NCBI GenBank assembly: GCA_009801015.1
Contig: VHZZ01000040.1
Coordinates: 93,484-157,483, forward strand
Source: Silene noctiflora
Lineage: Eukaryota > Streptophyta > Magnoliopsida > Caryophyllales > Caryophyllaceae
Direction of reading: 5' to 3'
DNA: 64,000 nt
Part shown: piece after piece, positions 24,027 to 36,557 of the stretch
How the letters are laid out: each line of letters starts with the position of its first letter
Position numbering within the stretch: position 1 is the first letter of the stretch
Translations under genes and position numbers: made by a program
Notes under the pieces: model-generated
Told to the model about the DNA's origin: nothing
Databases searched by the model: none
Seen by the model: the letters and a program-made list of their open reading frames with translations, nothing else

Positions 24027-27000
24027 ATGGCGATCTCTCTGCGAAGAGCAGCCATGAAAATACCTCGAATCAATGGACCTTCAATCCTTTCCTCTAGATC
24101 CTTCGCTTCGAATTCCGACGCCATTGTTGAGCTCCGAACCGGTGAGATCGGTATGGTTTCCGGCATCCCCGACGAACACCTCAATCGCCGCGTATGACTG
24201 TTATACTCTTTTTAATTTCTGTAAAATTCATGTATTCTTAGGTTTTTTACTGCTTATGCGCGTTTCAAGTTTCGATTACAGCTCATTTTTGAATTAGTTG
24301 CTTTTTAATTGAGAATTCTTGGTTTAGGTTTTCCTACTGATTGATAATCGATCGATTAATCACATTTCGAATATCGATTATAGTTCATTTGTTTCATGTG
24401 TGAATTCGATGCCTATTAATTGAGCATATTCTTAGTTTTCTAGTATTGGTTGTTGATTGATCGATTGTGTGCGTTGCGAGTTTCGATTTTCAATTGCAGT
24501 TCATATGTTTTGGTTGCCTGTTTATCGAAAATGGCGTAATTTTATTTGTTTCAAGCTTGGACTATAGTTCTTTTGTTTCATATGTGAATTATTGGCGTGT
24601 TAAAATGAAAATGGCGTATGTATTGTAGGCTTGTAGCTCGACATTGTCGCGACAATATGCATTTTGTTAATGATAAACCTCAATTATTTGTGAAGTTTAG
24701 GAGTTTGAGGTGATTGTGTAGCTGTATATAGGCATTAAAATTGAAATAACCTAAACATCTCTAGCTTTTGGAAATGTGACACATATTGCGTTCTTTGATT
24801 ACATGTACGCTGTACATGTTTCATTTTGACCTGATTTGTGTAGATTTAGCTTTGAATTTCTGTCATTTGGAAAGTCTGGCCTGGTTTGTGAGTAATCGTT
24901 GCTGAATAATAACTGTTTGCGCACGGCAATAACGGAGCCTTAGTCCCGAAAGAATCTGAGTCGCTTTGGTAAATCCAACATAAACCTTTGTAAGAAATAG
25001 TGAGAAAAGTTGATAAGATAGGAAAAAAATAAATGAGTCAAATTGTCAAGGAAGAATGATGAGTTTCAGTAGTTAAAGCACAAGAGTGATTGGGTGAAAT
25101 AGTTACAAACTCCGTCACGATATTCAAATAATTTCTATACATGCACTCTGTTCCTTCCTATTCAATAGCAATATTCTCGCCAATCCTAAGTAGACCATGT
25201 CACATTAATCGCCTTCATACAAGTGTTATTAGATCTCTATCTACCTTTTAACAATGCTTTAATTTCCCCGCCCTTCATCCTCTTACCTGATGCATTACGT
25301 GGTTCATGTTTCACACATTGGAATCAACGTGCGAGTCTCTGTCCGACAACCTTTTTTTTCCTACTTCAAATTAAAATTACTTCACTCTTAAGATTATGTG
25401 GCCAATGTTATCACATTTAGTCATTTAGATAATAAAATATAAATACTCACTCCATCTCAGTCAACTAGCTCCATTTTTCAAAAAAAATCCTCGCACAAGA
25501 TAGCAAATGACACTAATTAAGTGGAATAGAGAGAGTATCAGATAGTAACTTTCATTTCCTGGCCTCCCATTAAAATACTCGTACAGCTACTTCACTATAA
25601 TAGCTAAAGTGGAGAACAAATCACAGTTCAAAGATTGATAGAAGAAATTCAGTGATTCACTAACTTTCTTCAGCCACTGTACTAAATTCATAGGAATTTT
25701 TGCAAGAGTTTTATCCTCAAATTGTCTAATAGTTACATCCAATCACGCTCTTGTTGGTTGTTGCCTTAGAACTTTGACTCGTATAATTATTGTTTACGGT
25801 CTTTTTCAGGGAAAAAAACAAACATTTTTGTGACCTTTATGTTATCAATATGTCAGATAAAGAAGTAAAAACATTTTAGATGTAGAATTCTTTCAAGTGT
25901 GAAAGATATCTCAGTTTTTGTTAATTATTTCAGTTAGCTTTTGCACTTACATTATGGTAGAAATGCAGACTCTACGGTTATATCTGGGGGAATGGTGATG
26001 TGGTGATACCGAAATTTGATATCGTTTCTCTTTGGTGTTTGGCTTTGAGTACGATTTAGGATGGGTAAGACGATTTTGCACCTTTAGCGCATCCTATCTT
26101 AAGCCTATTACATCTTGGCGACGTATGATTACATATTATTTTCAACTGTACCCATAACATTAGATGTTTGTCAGCTTTATGATTATTTTCTTCTGGTTTT
26201 CTGTGATGTTCGAATCCGTAGTATTTCCTTTTTAGAGTATCTTCTTTGAATGAGGGGGTTATTGTCAAAGGTACTTGTAATGGTGAAACCATCTTGTGGG
26301 TTACCTACATGATTATGCTGGGTTTTTCTACTCATTGGAATGTATATTACTAGTTTTATCTTTATTTGATCATGGGGTTATCATTACTGTCATGTTGGAT
26401 CTTTAGCTTTCTATGTATAAGTTTCAGAAGGAATTTTTTCTTTCTGAGTGTCCTTGAAGTGTTTAAGAGTACTTTTTCATGTTTTTTAAATTGTGAATGC
26501 AGGTTGTGATTCATTCACCTGCTCGCTCTGCATCGCAGCAAGGTGCTGGGAAAGTAGGGTGGTGGAAAATTAACTTCCTTTCCACACAAAAGTAAGTGTT
26601 TTTATTTATTGTTATAGCCTACTACATAATTCGTTTTATTAAGAAATTTATTATTTTCTTTTTGAAAGAAAATAAAAGATTTCTTTGGTTGGGTTTCTGT
26701 GTTGAGGGAAAATTAATTTATATCTTCTGTATTGGAAATATTGAAGTAGAGGGTCTAAAAGTGTTCCCAAATCTCTAGCGTACCCTTGGAAAGTAAGTGG
26801 AAAATTGACGTCTGATTCTCTTTGTGTATTCTTGTTGAATGACGTTATAGATGGGAGAATCCGTTGATGGGGTGGACATCCACAGGAGATCCATATGCCA
26901 ATGTTGGTGAATCAGCACTTACTTTTGACAGTGAAGAAGCTGCGAAAGCCTTCGCTGGGAAACATGGATGGCAATATGTGGTATGTTGGTCATTCCTTGT

Positions 27001-28542
27001 CCATACATCTGAAATGCACTTTTTTCTTTCCAACATGATAATTTCTGTTTGGTAGATGTAGTATGCCTTATTATTCATTTTTTTGATCGGAAAATAGTAT
27101 TTTTATTAAAAGAAAACAATCATCAGAAAAAGGTGATTTCATTGTCTTGATAGAGTCAAGTGCTCCGCTGTCAATTTTTTCATGTTCAAATTTTGTATGG
27201 TTTCTTAGCGTATTGTCAAATTCTGCAAAATGGAAGGGTTACACGTGCAATATTGATATATAATTGCCAGAAGGAATTTTTGTTAAAATGAAGAGTTGGA
27301 AGCATAATGAAGTATTTTGTATAGACTATGCAGTATGACAATGGTGGCTACTGAGTAGTGATTAGTGTCCAGATTTCGATGTTAGGGAACACGGGAGAGT
27401 TGAACCAGCTTATTTTTGCTATTTATAGCTTGTATGTTGTATGTGGATTGTGGAAGCTCTGAGGTGGTCATTCAAAGTGTGAGGGACTGAGTAACTTCAG
27501 CCAATCAATATAGTGGGGAATTTATATGTATTGTGAGCTTAACGGGATCGTTTTGGAATACGTATAGTTCGAACTGTCGTACTTGTGGGGTTCATGCAAC
27601 ATGGAGTATATGTTATAAGGATAATTTGGCTGTGTGTTGTAGCACGATTGACATGCAGAATTTGACAATAAACCTTGCAGAATATGAACAAAGGAACACT
27701 TGACTCGGACGATACAATAGTTTCATAATGTAGTGTCATAAGAATTTCTTCATTTTGAGAACACTGTCAAACAGCTCAAGAATCATATTCTTGACTGCTA
27801 GGTTGAATAAATATAGTATTAAGTGTGGTTTTTAACCTGAAGTTGACTTGCAATTTTAAGTCCTAAGTATTAACCATGCAACTGATGTAAGTATGTAACC
27901 TCTGTTTCGTGAAATATAATAGGTTAACAGTTCTGGGGATATGTTTCTCTTTATTAATGAATTTATCTCAGCCTCCTCTTTACGCGAATTATAACTTGCC
28001 CTCTCAACTTGTAGTGATAACCTTTTATTTGTGCATGGCTGATTGTGAGCTTGCAACACGTTGACATTGTTAATTTGATGAATTACATTGTCCATGGTGA
28101 ACATACGTCTTTCACTATTACTGCTTCTCTTTGGATTCCCTCTGAGTTTGACTGATGCTTGATCATCTGTGCAGGTGAAGAAGCGTCACACGCCTCTTCT
28201 GAAGGTGAGATGATTTTTACAGCAGCCGATAAATTCTACTTTCTATAACCTGCTATTTTTTGGATGACTTTGCTCTCCACTATAGTACTACGATATCCAG
28301 GACCTGTACATCTTACTGTGCCATTCTCTGATGTTTTCTTGCGAGATTTCTAATTACACCTGAGGACCATAACTTTCAACAAATTAAAAAATGTGATGCA
28401 ATTATCCTGTAACTAAGATCAATTCCATCATACTTTCCCTGTCCGAAAACCATGACAATTTATTGACCCGTAAGTTTTCTTTCTTTTGCAGCCGAAGTCT
28501 TACTCTGACAACTTCAAGTGGAAGGGTCCCCCAATGCAGTAA
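24027..28542 (+). CDS. NDUFS4: NADH dehydrogenase (complex I) iron-sulfur protein 4, 18 kDa subunit
   Basis: Five exons: 24027-24191, 26503-26591, 26851-26980, 28175-28204, 28492-28542. They join to 154 residues, the size I recall for Arabidopsis NDUFS4 (FRO1). The start [16 protein letters not shown] is an arginine-rich mitochondrial presequence. Hallmarks of the mature part are [52 protein letters not shown] and the C-terminal [19 protein letters not shown] then KGPPMQ. NDUFS4 is an accessory subunit that stabilises the NADH-oxidising module of complex I in the inner mitochondrial membrane; Arabidopsis fro1 mutants show altered redox and cold responses. An upstream frame beginning MNRRRLV uses no ATG, so the ATG at 24027 was chosen. 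Intron 1 is long (about 2.3 kb) and holds a short Stowaway at 25446-25535. Confidence 0.97.
25446..25535. mobile_element. Short Stowaway-type MITE in NDUFS4 intron 1
   Basis: Begins CTCACTCCATCTCAG and ends GGAATAGAGAGAG, an imperfect inverse, flanked by TA. Ninety bases, moderately decayed. Confidence 0.6.
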
Positions 28543-28799
28543 TTTTAGAGTTCGGAACTCTACTGTCTTGGTGAAAGGCTTTGTTTTTATCATTGTTGCT
28601 TGTTGTAATTGTTTAGTTCCCTTTGCTGCAATAATTTTACTGCATTGCTATTTACACAGTGCAGCAGTGAAAGATTGTTGAGATTTCTCTTGTACCCATG
28701 ATCAATTTATCTACAACTGACGAGACATTTCTGGGTAATTCCCTTTCTCGAATGACATAATGTGAATTTATGAGCATCCAATGATTATTTGCGCTTTCT
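28543..28799. other. 3' region of NDUFS4
   Basis: Begins just after the NDUFS4 stop codon and should contain its 3' untranslated region. TTGTTGTAATTG and TAATTTTACTGC could serve as polyadenylation signals. No other feature seen. Confidence 0.45.
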
Positions 28800-29030
28800 T
28801 GAACGGAAATGATGTCAAAATACATGAGCCTTAGCAGCTTAGCGTCTTCATCATGCAGATTATCTTCTTGTCTCTGCAATTTTCTCAAACCGCTTTTGTG
28901 CTTGTACTTCCAGCTTAATACATATTGTTGGAGTGATTCGCTCAAATCCAGTTTATATGCCTATCGGAGAAAAAGGGGGCAAACTCTTCACCTTTTCTCC
29001 GGTGAGATCTTCAAGGACTTGTAACTTGCT
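28800..29030 (-). pseudogene. Gene relic on the minus strand, family unknown
   Basis: Read on the minus strand, one segment gives LSKLQVLEDLTGEKVKSLPP then FSPIGI. After a shift of frame the next gives LDLSESLQQYVLSWKYKHK, then SGLRKLQRQEDNL and DEDAKLLRLMYFD. Both look like genuine coding sequence (amphipathic, charged). One stop plus a single frame change near 28955 separates them, and no start or end is seen. I read it as a fragment of a host gene that lost function; I cannot name the family. It lies between NDUFS4 and a MITE. Confidence 0.4.
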
Positions 29031-29043
29031 CAATAAATTTACA

Positions 29044-29244
29044 AAGCGTCTTGCTTGTGACGGACACTATCCGTCACAAGTTGAAGACGGATAGTGTCCC
29101 TCTCACAATAAAGCAAGTGAGAGGGCAAGTGGGAGGAAAATGGAGCACCCCTTGATTGATGCCACTTGCATATTGTGAGAGGGACAATATCCGTCTTCAG
29201 CTTGTGACGGATGGTGTCCGTCTTCAATGAGTTTGTCTGTCAAT
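29044..29244. mobile_element. GACGG-type foldback MITE, best-preserved copy
   Basis: Left arm GCGTCTTGCTTGTGACGG, CACTATCCGTCACAAG, GAAGACGGATAGTGTCC. The right arm is the inverse, ending GTCTTCAATGAGTTTGTCTG. About 200 bp. Related copies at 3600, 21590 and 44655. Confidence 0.8.
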
Positions 29245-29595
29245 TATTTATCTTTGGGACATGAAAAAACATTCTATTAGCCATGCTTATTGAGGTTTAG
29301 GTAGCACCGAAACGGACACGGACACGTGACACAACATCCCATGAAATTTAAGACACGTGACCAGATCTCGTATAAGATGGCAATAAAAACAATGAAGTAA
29401 ACAATTCACTCATATTTCACTGCGAAATGAGTATGGGTTGATGTATATTCTTATACGGGCCGATGTGAAAAAGATTCATGGCAAATAATCACAAGATTCG
29501 TATATGATATGAACCCAACATAAAATAAACAGATTTAGGTTGAGAAGTTGAGTAACCATTTATGTAAGTGGGTTGACACGAACACAACACGAGTA
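29245..29595. other. Intergenic spacer, no gene seen
   Basis: Contains a few degenerate GACACG/CGGACACG runs. Nothing coding recognised. Confidence 0.5.
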
Positions 29596-29604
29596 TTAAA
29601 TTAA

Positions 29605-29788
29605 GGAAAATGATAAATACAGCCCTTAGGGCTGTATTTAAGGGACCAAAAAAGGAAAGAAAAACTTAAATCAAGCATTAATGACATCAATTTACGCGTA
29701 ATTGTGTCATAAATTCCTAATTTAATTCCATTTTGGGAAGTATTTTAGCTCTTAAATACAGCCCTAAGGGCTGTATTTATCATTACCC
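29605..29788. mobile_element. Young MITE with perfect inverted ends and 9-bp target duplication
   Basis: 184 bp flanked by TTAAATTAA on both sides (29596-29604 and 29789-29797). At least 33 bp of each arm, from ATGATAAATACAG inward, pair perfectly. Each arm is itself palindromic (CAGCCCTTAGGGCTG), so the element can fold into a cruciform. The 9-bp duplication suggests Mutator-like; no coding capacity. Confidence 0.85.
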
Positions 29789-29797
29789 TTAAATTAA

Positions 29798-30431
29798 ATG
29801 GGATTTTGGTTGAACTTTTTGAATACGAACACAACACGAGTACCTAATTATTAAATGCACTTTAAATTATTTAATCCCTTGATCACGTAATTTTATTTAC
29901 TCTTTTCAGACAATGGCATGATACGGAAATTAACATGATATTAATGACCTTAACTTGATGACCCATTTATATAATTGGATGGACCCAAACACGACAACGA
30001 GATTTATTTGGGTTGGATTTGAATTGAAGGGTATGGGATCCATTTACATACGACCACGAACCCGACATGTCCAGATCTGTATATTGAATACTAAATTCGC
30101 GTTCATAGTTTGAAATTTTTTTTCACCGGAAGTATAAATAAAAGATTTCATAAACTGGAAATACGTACTATTTATAAACAACAGTTTTAAAAGGATATTT
30201 CAACAAAATGTAAAACAACAATTTTAAAAAGGATATTTCAACAAAATGTAAAAGAGTAGGTCTTTCTTAAAACGGTCATATTTTAACGCCAGGAAATGTC
30301 AATATTTCTTAATAAAAAGTAACCATTTAATGATAAAATATTATAATTACTAAAATTGTTAATTTTTAGTAAAAAAACTAATGGTGATATTTCATCAAAA
30401 ATATTTACATTTTATCAATAAATATAATGTA
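29798..30431. other. AT-rich spacer with a 40-bp tandem duplication
   Basis: About 30178-30252 holds two copies of an ACAACAGTTTTAAAA ... AACAAAATGTAAA unit. No gene seen. Confidence 0.55.
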
Positions 30432-30689
30432 CTTCCTCCATTCAACTCCACTCTACCACTTTACTTTTTTCACATTTGCCAACGCGCATTTTAAGCGCTA
30501 AATATGATTAGCTACGTATTTGTAAAAATTATAAAAGTTAAAATATTTTTAATGTCCTTGTAAAGACGAATCAAACAAGACCACATGAATATATTTTCAC
30601 GTGTTATATTAAGTGAAAATTGAAATTAAAAACTTATTTGTAAATAGTGTAGAAAAAGAAATAGGTAGAGTGAAGTTGAATGATGACAG
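30432..30689. mobile_element. Stowaway-type MITE upstream of PMT28
   Basis: Begins CTTCCTCCATTCAACTCC and ends with an imperfect inverse (GAAGTTGAATGATGACAG), flanked by TA (30430-30431 and 30690-30691). 258 bp, moderately decayed. Confidence 0.75.
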
Positions 30690-31074
30690 TATTTGATTTG
30701 TTTTAATTGCGGACGAAAATAGTCGGTCTCAAACAAGAATCCGCCAAAACAATTGTAAAACATCAATACATGTTTATCCCGTAAAGGTAGTCTGTAGTCT
30801 TCTTCAGTTCTTCCTAGTTCCTACATTTCTGCATAATTATTCCCGTTACTTTCACCAACTTCTTTACTCTCTCCAAATTTCCGCGGCGAGGGGATTACTC
30901 ACTGTTGTCGATAGTGGACACCCCGATTCACATGATGATCTCAAACCTCAAAATCCAACAATTTTTCAGCTCCCCTACTTCATTGATCTGATGTAATTAA
31001 CACCCAAATGAAGTTAATTACATCATAATTTAGTAATTAACACTAAATTTCACTAAATTCCCTTGTTTTAAGAG
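30690..31074 (+). promoter_or_regulatory. Promoter and leader of the PMT28 gene
   Basis: Pyrimidine-rich from about 30790 (GTCTTCTTCAGTTCTTCC, CTTTACTCTCTCC). Positions 30884-30930 share a dispersed repeat with 4897-4946. CACTAAATTTCACTAAATTC precedes the ATG at 31075. Confidence 0.4.
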
Positions 31075-34000
31075 ATGGGTATTGCTAAAATAAGTGGTCA
31101 AGCAAAAACAGTACTGTCAAAAATTGGTAGACAAGCAAAAATCCCACATGGGTTATGTGCAAAATTGACAGCAGTTGTGATATTAGGTTTGTGTTTCATT
31201 TTTATTTGGTCATTTTATTCAACTACTCCTGAAAATCTTGTTTCTCAAAGAGATAGTTTTAGTGACATTGCTGAACCTTCTTCAGTTAAGTCAACTGATC
31301 ATTCAAAGGTTAAATCTTTACCTAATTTAGCTCAAAAGAATGGAACTTTACCTCATAAGGTTGCTAAACAGGGTAAACAAGGTAAAAAGGGTAAAAAAGT
31401 TAAGGTGAAAAAGGGTAATATTGGTAAAAATGAGACTGTTGTAAGAAAGGATGAAGGAACTGTAGAAGGATCTGAGAGATCTGAGGATGAGAGTGAGGGT
31501 GAGGGTGAGGGTGTTGATGAAGGAAATGATGTTGTGGTTGATGGTAAGGAAGAAGGGTTGTTGGAGAAACAAGGTGAAAGTGAAGAAAACGTTGAGAAAG
31601 ATGGTGATTTGGAGGATGGGGTAGATGTGGAAATTTTTGAGAATGTTGATGAGGGTGATGATGATTTGGTGAGTGAGGGGAATAAGAAGAAGGGGAAGAA
31701 GAAATTAGGGCCGGTTTTCGATCCAAAGGGAAAGTATAGTTGGAAATTGTGTAATGTGAAGAGTAAGCATAATTACATTCCTTGTATTGATGTTGAGAGT
31801 GGAACAGGAAAGGTTCAAAGGTATCGGCATCTCGAAAGGAGTTGTCCTAAGGGCCCTCCTATGTGTCTTGTGCCTCTTCCTCCTGATGGGTATGGGACTC
31901 CGGTGCGCTGGCCTGAGAGCAAAGCTAAGGTATTGCATTGCATCGTGGAGAATTGAGCTCAATTTCTAATTGGTTTTGCAGAAGTTCTTTTGTAAAATGT
32001 ATGTTGTTTACCAAGGGTAGCTTCTGAAAGTTCTTCTATGGGGGTAATTGGGGGAAATCACATGCGGTTTATTATAAAACCGTCTTATACAAGACTTTAT
32101 GTGGACTGAAATGCTTCGACTATATTTTTTTTTTTTTTTAGAGGAGGCCTTCTGTGGCTTAATCCTTTGAATTATTTTGTTGCAGATATTGTACAAGAAT
32201 GTTGAGCATCCGAAACTTAGCGCTTATATTAAGGCTGAGAACTGGACCTTGCAGTCCGAGGAGTACCTTGCGTTTCCTCAAAATCAATCTGATGTTGTTA
32301 ATGGTGTTGGTCATTACCTTGAGTCCATTGAAGAGGTAATACTTTATTCTTTTTCATAAGAGAGACTGATTGTTTCATACTGTGTCCCCGGATTGTACTA
32401 GTTGAATTGGCGCTTTAATATTGATTACAAGAAACCTACATATTTGATAAGAATAATAATACAATCTTTAGTTTTTCATTAATTCTGCCTTGTCTGTCCA
32501 GTTTCTTTGTACACTAAGAGAGGTATCGACAATTTGAAATGGTATTGTATCTAATTCTCTAAAGTTCTGAACTTGACGGTTCTAATAGATGGTACCTGAC
32601 ATTGAATGGGGAAAGAACGTCCGTGTGGTCCTAGACATTGGAGTCACTGACTCAAACTTTGCAGCAACTCTCTTAGACAAGAATGTCATCACTTTATCTC
32701 TAGGTTTGAAGGATGACCTGGTCGATTTGGCACAAGTTGCAATTGAACGTGGATTTCCTGCTATTGTGAGCCCGTTTTCTAGAAGAAGACTTCCGTTTTC
32801 TGGTGCTACTTTTGACGCCATTCATTGTAGTGGATGCAATGTTCATTGGCATACCAATGGTAACTTGATATTACTGCCTCTTATGTAACCTTTGTGTTTA
32901 TTTATCTGTCACTCTTTGATTAAGTGTGTTCATTATTCGTCTCTGTTTCTTGTTCTAATAGGGGGAAAGAAGCTTCTTGAAATTAATAGACTTTTGAGGC
33001 CAGGTGGATACTTCATTTTAGCAGCAAAGCATCATAGCATTGAAGAGGAAGAAGGTTCGCCCTAAACTTACTTTGTCTCTCGTTACTGTTGGATGTTCTA
33101 AACTCTTCTATTGATGTCTAGAAACAAAGGTTTTAGCTTTAGTAGATGAGTATGGGTTTCCCTATTTAACAGTCACAAATCGCAAGCAGCCTCTTTTGTG
33201 ACTAAGCTAAAGTTTCTTTGCTAGTTTGTTTAACATGTTTGTCGACTGTGCAAAAGGGCGGGGGGGAAGAAAAACTTTCCTAGGTTGTTAAGAAATCACA
33301 TTATTTGCTTTGAAAATTTATTTCCGGTGTTTTAAACACTATGTAAAGGAAGCAACTTCTTCCACTGACTTCTCTAAAGACATTTCATTAGATGCACATC
33401 AAAACCTGGATTCTCTAATAGATGGTCTGTGTGTATGTGTGAATCGCGCGCGCGCCTGTTACCCCTGCAGGTGAATCCAGATTTTCTTCCACTGTTTAGT
33501 GAATGATTATGTAGCCTGAATTAGTACTCAACCGTGCTTTCTACCGTGTCATTCCTGAAGATTCTTCCATTGTTAGCTTCATATTCACAAAGCATTGTAC
33601 AATAGGAACCGATCTTATCCTTAAGAGTAATGACTCAAGTAATCGGCCTCTCTCCTTGTGATGTCATAAAAAACAGTCACACTGTCATACACTACAGCAT
33701 AAAAATTTAAGCTTTAAGAACAAAACAGTAAATAACTAGTGATTCAAAGTACAAATACTTGCAAACTCTCGAATTTAAGAGGTGACACAATCCTGTGATA
33801 CCATGTCGAGTCAAATGGATTGTCCATGGGCATACACGGAAAAGATTCTGCTTTGCAGGACAAACTGAATATTAGTTGAATATAAGTTGCTGTCAGCTTC
33901 TCCTGTACTGCTTATGACTAGCAATGTAGATTGCTTACCATGATCAATGAATGTAGTATATATATACAGATCATGTGTCGTTTCTAGAGTGCACGTGATC

Positions 34001-36557
34001 TCTGGATCATGGTGATTCTGAAACGGTGTGTATAAACAAGAGTATGACCTTAGTAAAGCTAGGCATGTATTACACTGAGGCTGATGCACATAGTCACGTT
34101 ACTGCGGCAGTCGACTAGTAGGTGAGAGAGAAAAACAATACTCCTTTTACAGTCCTTGATCGTCGAAATATGTTCGGTTTTCTACATGCTTGGCGTTTTG
34201 TAGAAATAATGTTGTAAATGTTTTCCTTCTCTAGCTTTTATGCTGAACATTGAAATCCAAATTGTTATTTCCTTCGCCAGTGAAGCCAAAGCTCACAATT
34301 CATTGGCTTTTGCATATGATAGAATAACGTGAAATGATTCTGTGCACTGCCAGTCTATTGTGAAGCGGCAGTTTTTTGATGCAATCCTCTAACACAATTG
34401 TCATTATGAGTCAAGAAAAGACAGTTTCCTCACGTTTTTAACACATGGGTAAGGTTGCACGTCTGAACCCCCTTATATCACTATAGGCTAGAGCATATAA
34501 GACGATGGGGTATTGTTGTTGTACTCCTTCCGTCCTGATCAATTGTTATCCTTTGGTTTTGGCACAAAGACCAAGGAAAGAGGAGGGGGCCAATTATAAG
34601 ATGACAAGTGGACCAAATTGAGCGTGAAGGATCGAATTGCTCATCAAATGCAATCCTTAAATAGAAAGGACAACAATTGACTGAGATACCTCAAAATGGA
34701 ATAGGACAACAAATGACCAGGACATAGGGAGTAGTTATTTAATGTTACATGTTATATAGTTTTATAATATGTCTCGTGGAAACAACTTGGTTTGTATTTC
34801 AAACATAAACAGACGTTTTCTTCGTAGTCTCACTTTTTGTAATACGCTTATCATGGTTGACATTAGGTATTAATATATTGTTTTCTATATCTTCTTGCTA
34901 GCCATGTCTACCTTGATTGCATCAATTTGTTGGAATCCCCTGACTGATAAAGTCGATGAAAGCACCGAAGTTAGGGTTAAAATTTATCAGAAGCCGGAAT
35001 CAAATACGATATATGAGCTGCGTAGGAAAAAGAATCCTCCTTTATGTGATGAAAAACAGAATCCTGATGCCGCCTGGTAAGCCCACCCTCATTGTTTTTT
35101 CAGAAACTGTCTGAAGAAAGACAATATATTTCTATACTAGAACATTTATTTTTGCGTAATTTTTATGGAGACAGGTATACTCCAATTGGGCATTGCTTGC
35201 ACCTTGTTCCTACAGCAATTGAACAGCACGGGACCGAGTGGCCAGCAGAATGGCCTAGCAGGCTTGAAAGTTACCCCGACTGGTTGAATGACAAAGAAAA
35301 AGTTAAGGCAGATACACATCACTGGAAATCTATAGTTGAAAAATCTTACCTTACTGGAATGGGTATTGACTGGAAAAACATTCGAAATGTGATGGATATG
35401 AAATCCATCTATGGAGGGTAAGCTTTTCATGTAGTAATTACTCATTCTTTCTAAGTTGTAGTAAAAAATTGCGACGACTCTGAAAGCATTTAATCTATCA
35501 GGCTGGTTAAGTAATAAATCATCCCTATTTTGGTTCATGGTTTCCCTTGGCTATGTGGTCCCCTACTGACTTTGATGGTGAAACAATTGGCCATTATATC
35601 TCAGTATCTATGTGAAGGTAGGAAGCCAAATCTGTCACGTTTGAGTTGTCAAAAATAAACTACTTTCACATCTGAAAGTTGTAGTTGCTAGTTATCGTAT
35701 TCTCCCATTGTGTGGCGTAAGTATACCTTGGTCTTTCTTGGTGATCCGGAAGACTCTTTTGTTCTTGGAAGTTGTGAGGCAGGTTGAGAAACGAGAGGTT
35801 GAAGTTCGTGTTCAGCAGTCCGTCCGCCGACAACACTTTTTTCTTTTTCAGTATATTTACCGTGTTGCTCATGTGAACTGTTTAACTAGAATAAGTGCAT
35901 CTGACCAAATGAGTCGAATGCCGTTTGTATAAAACTTCTCTTTACTGTTGCCAAAAAAAAAAACCAAAAAAAAAACGGTTAAAGTTGACTATCGTAGTCC
36001 AAGGTTAATTTGCTGTAAATTAATGCAATGCAATGCCACAGGTTTGCAGCTGCTCTTTCTGAACAGCAGGTCTGGGTTATGAATGTGGTTCCTGTTCATG
36101 CTCCAAATACGCTTCCTTATATATTTGAACGAGGTTTGTTCGGGGTTTATCATGATTGGTGTGAATCTTTTGGCACTTATCCAAGGTCATACGATCTCTT
36201 GCATGTAGATCATCTATTCTCTCGACTTAAGAACAGGTAACTCCTCTCAAACCATCATCTGTCATTACTCATTAGGGTGATACTTCCCATAGTTTTTACG
36301 GAGTACTATCTATTTACTCTCTGACTGTGATCCGTATGTTTACAAATGAATGTTTCAGATGCGATCAACCAGTGGCAATAGTTGTGGAAATGGATCGTAT
36401 ACTAAGGCCTGGAGGTTGGGTTATTGTGCGTGATAAGGTGGTTATATTGGATCCACTGGAAGGGATATTAAAAGGTTTGAACTGGGACATTCGTATGACG
36501 TTTTCCAAAGATAAAGAGGGTATTCTTGTCGCTCAGAAAACATCATGGAGACCCTGA
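31075..36557 (+). CDS. PMT28: Golgi putative pectin methyltransferase, PMT28 type
   Basis: Eight exons: 31075-31929, 32186-32335, 32589-32859, 32962-33054, 34902-35076, 35175-35417, 36042-36236, 36359-36557. They join to 726 residues, close to the 724 I recall for Arabidopsis PMT28. An N-terminal signal anchor (about 31-48, [15 protein letters not shown]) marks a type II Golgi protein. A long Lys- and Glu-rich stem (about 95-210) follows, then the DUF248/methyltransferase domain. Its family landmarks are [30 protein letters not shown] motif [56 protein letters not shown] and a C-terminal VAQKTSWRP. It probably methylates cell-wall polysaccharides such as homogalacturonan. Motif I reads DIGV where the Arabidopsis protein has DIGC, as I remember it. 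The exon 4 donor is GTTCGC, weak but required by the frame. Confidence 0.95.
34374..34521 (+). mobile_element. SINE-like retroposon with GTTGTTG tail, PMT28 intron 4
   Basis: Has TTTTTAACACATGGGTAAGG then TTGCACGTCTGAACCCCC and ends TTGTTGTTGTAC. Same family as 18298-18460. Confidence 0.55.
34524..34731. mobile_element. Stowaway-type MITE in PMT28 intron 4
   Basis: Begins CTCCTTCCGTCCTGATC and ends with an imperfect inverse (GACCAGGACATAGGGAG), flanked by TA. It directly abuts the tail of the SINE-like copy. 208 bp. Confidence 0.8.

Noticed and set aside
31348-31726. His/Pro/Ser-rich frames opposite PMT28 exon 1
   Set aside because: Antisense of the Lys/Glu-rich stem of PMT28; composition alone explains them.
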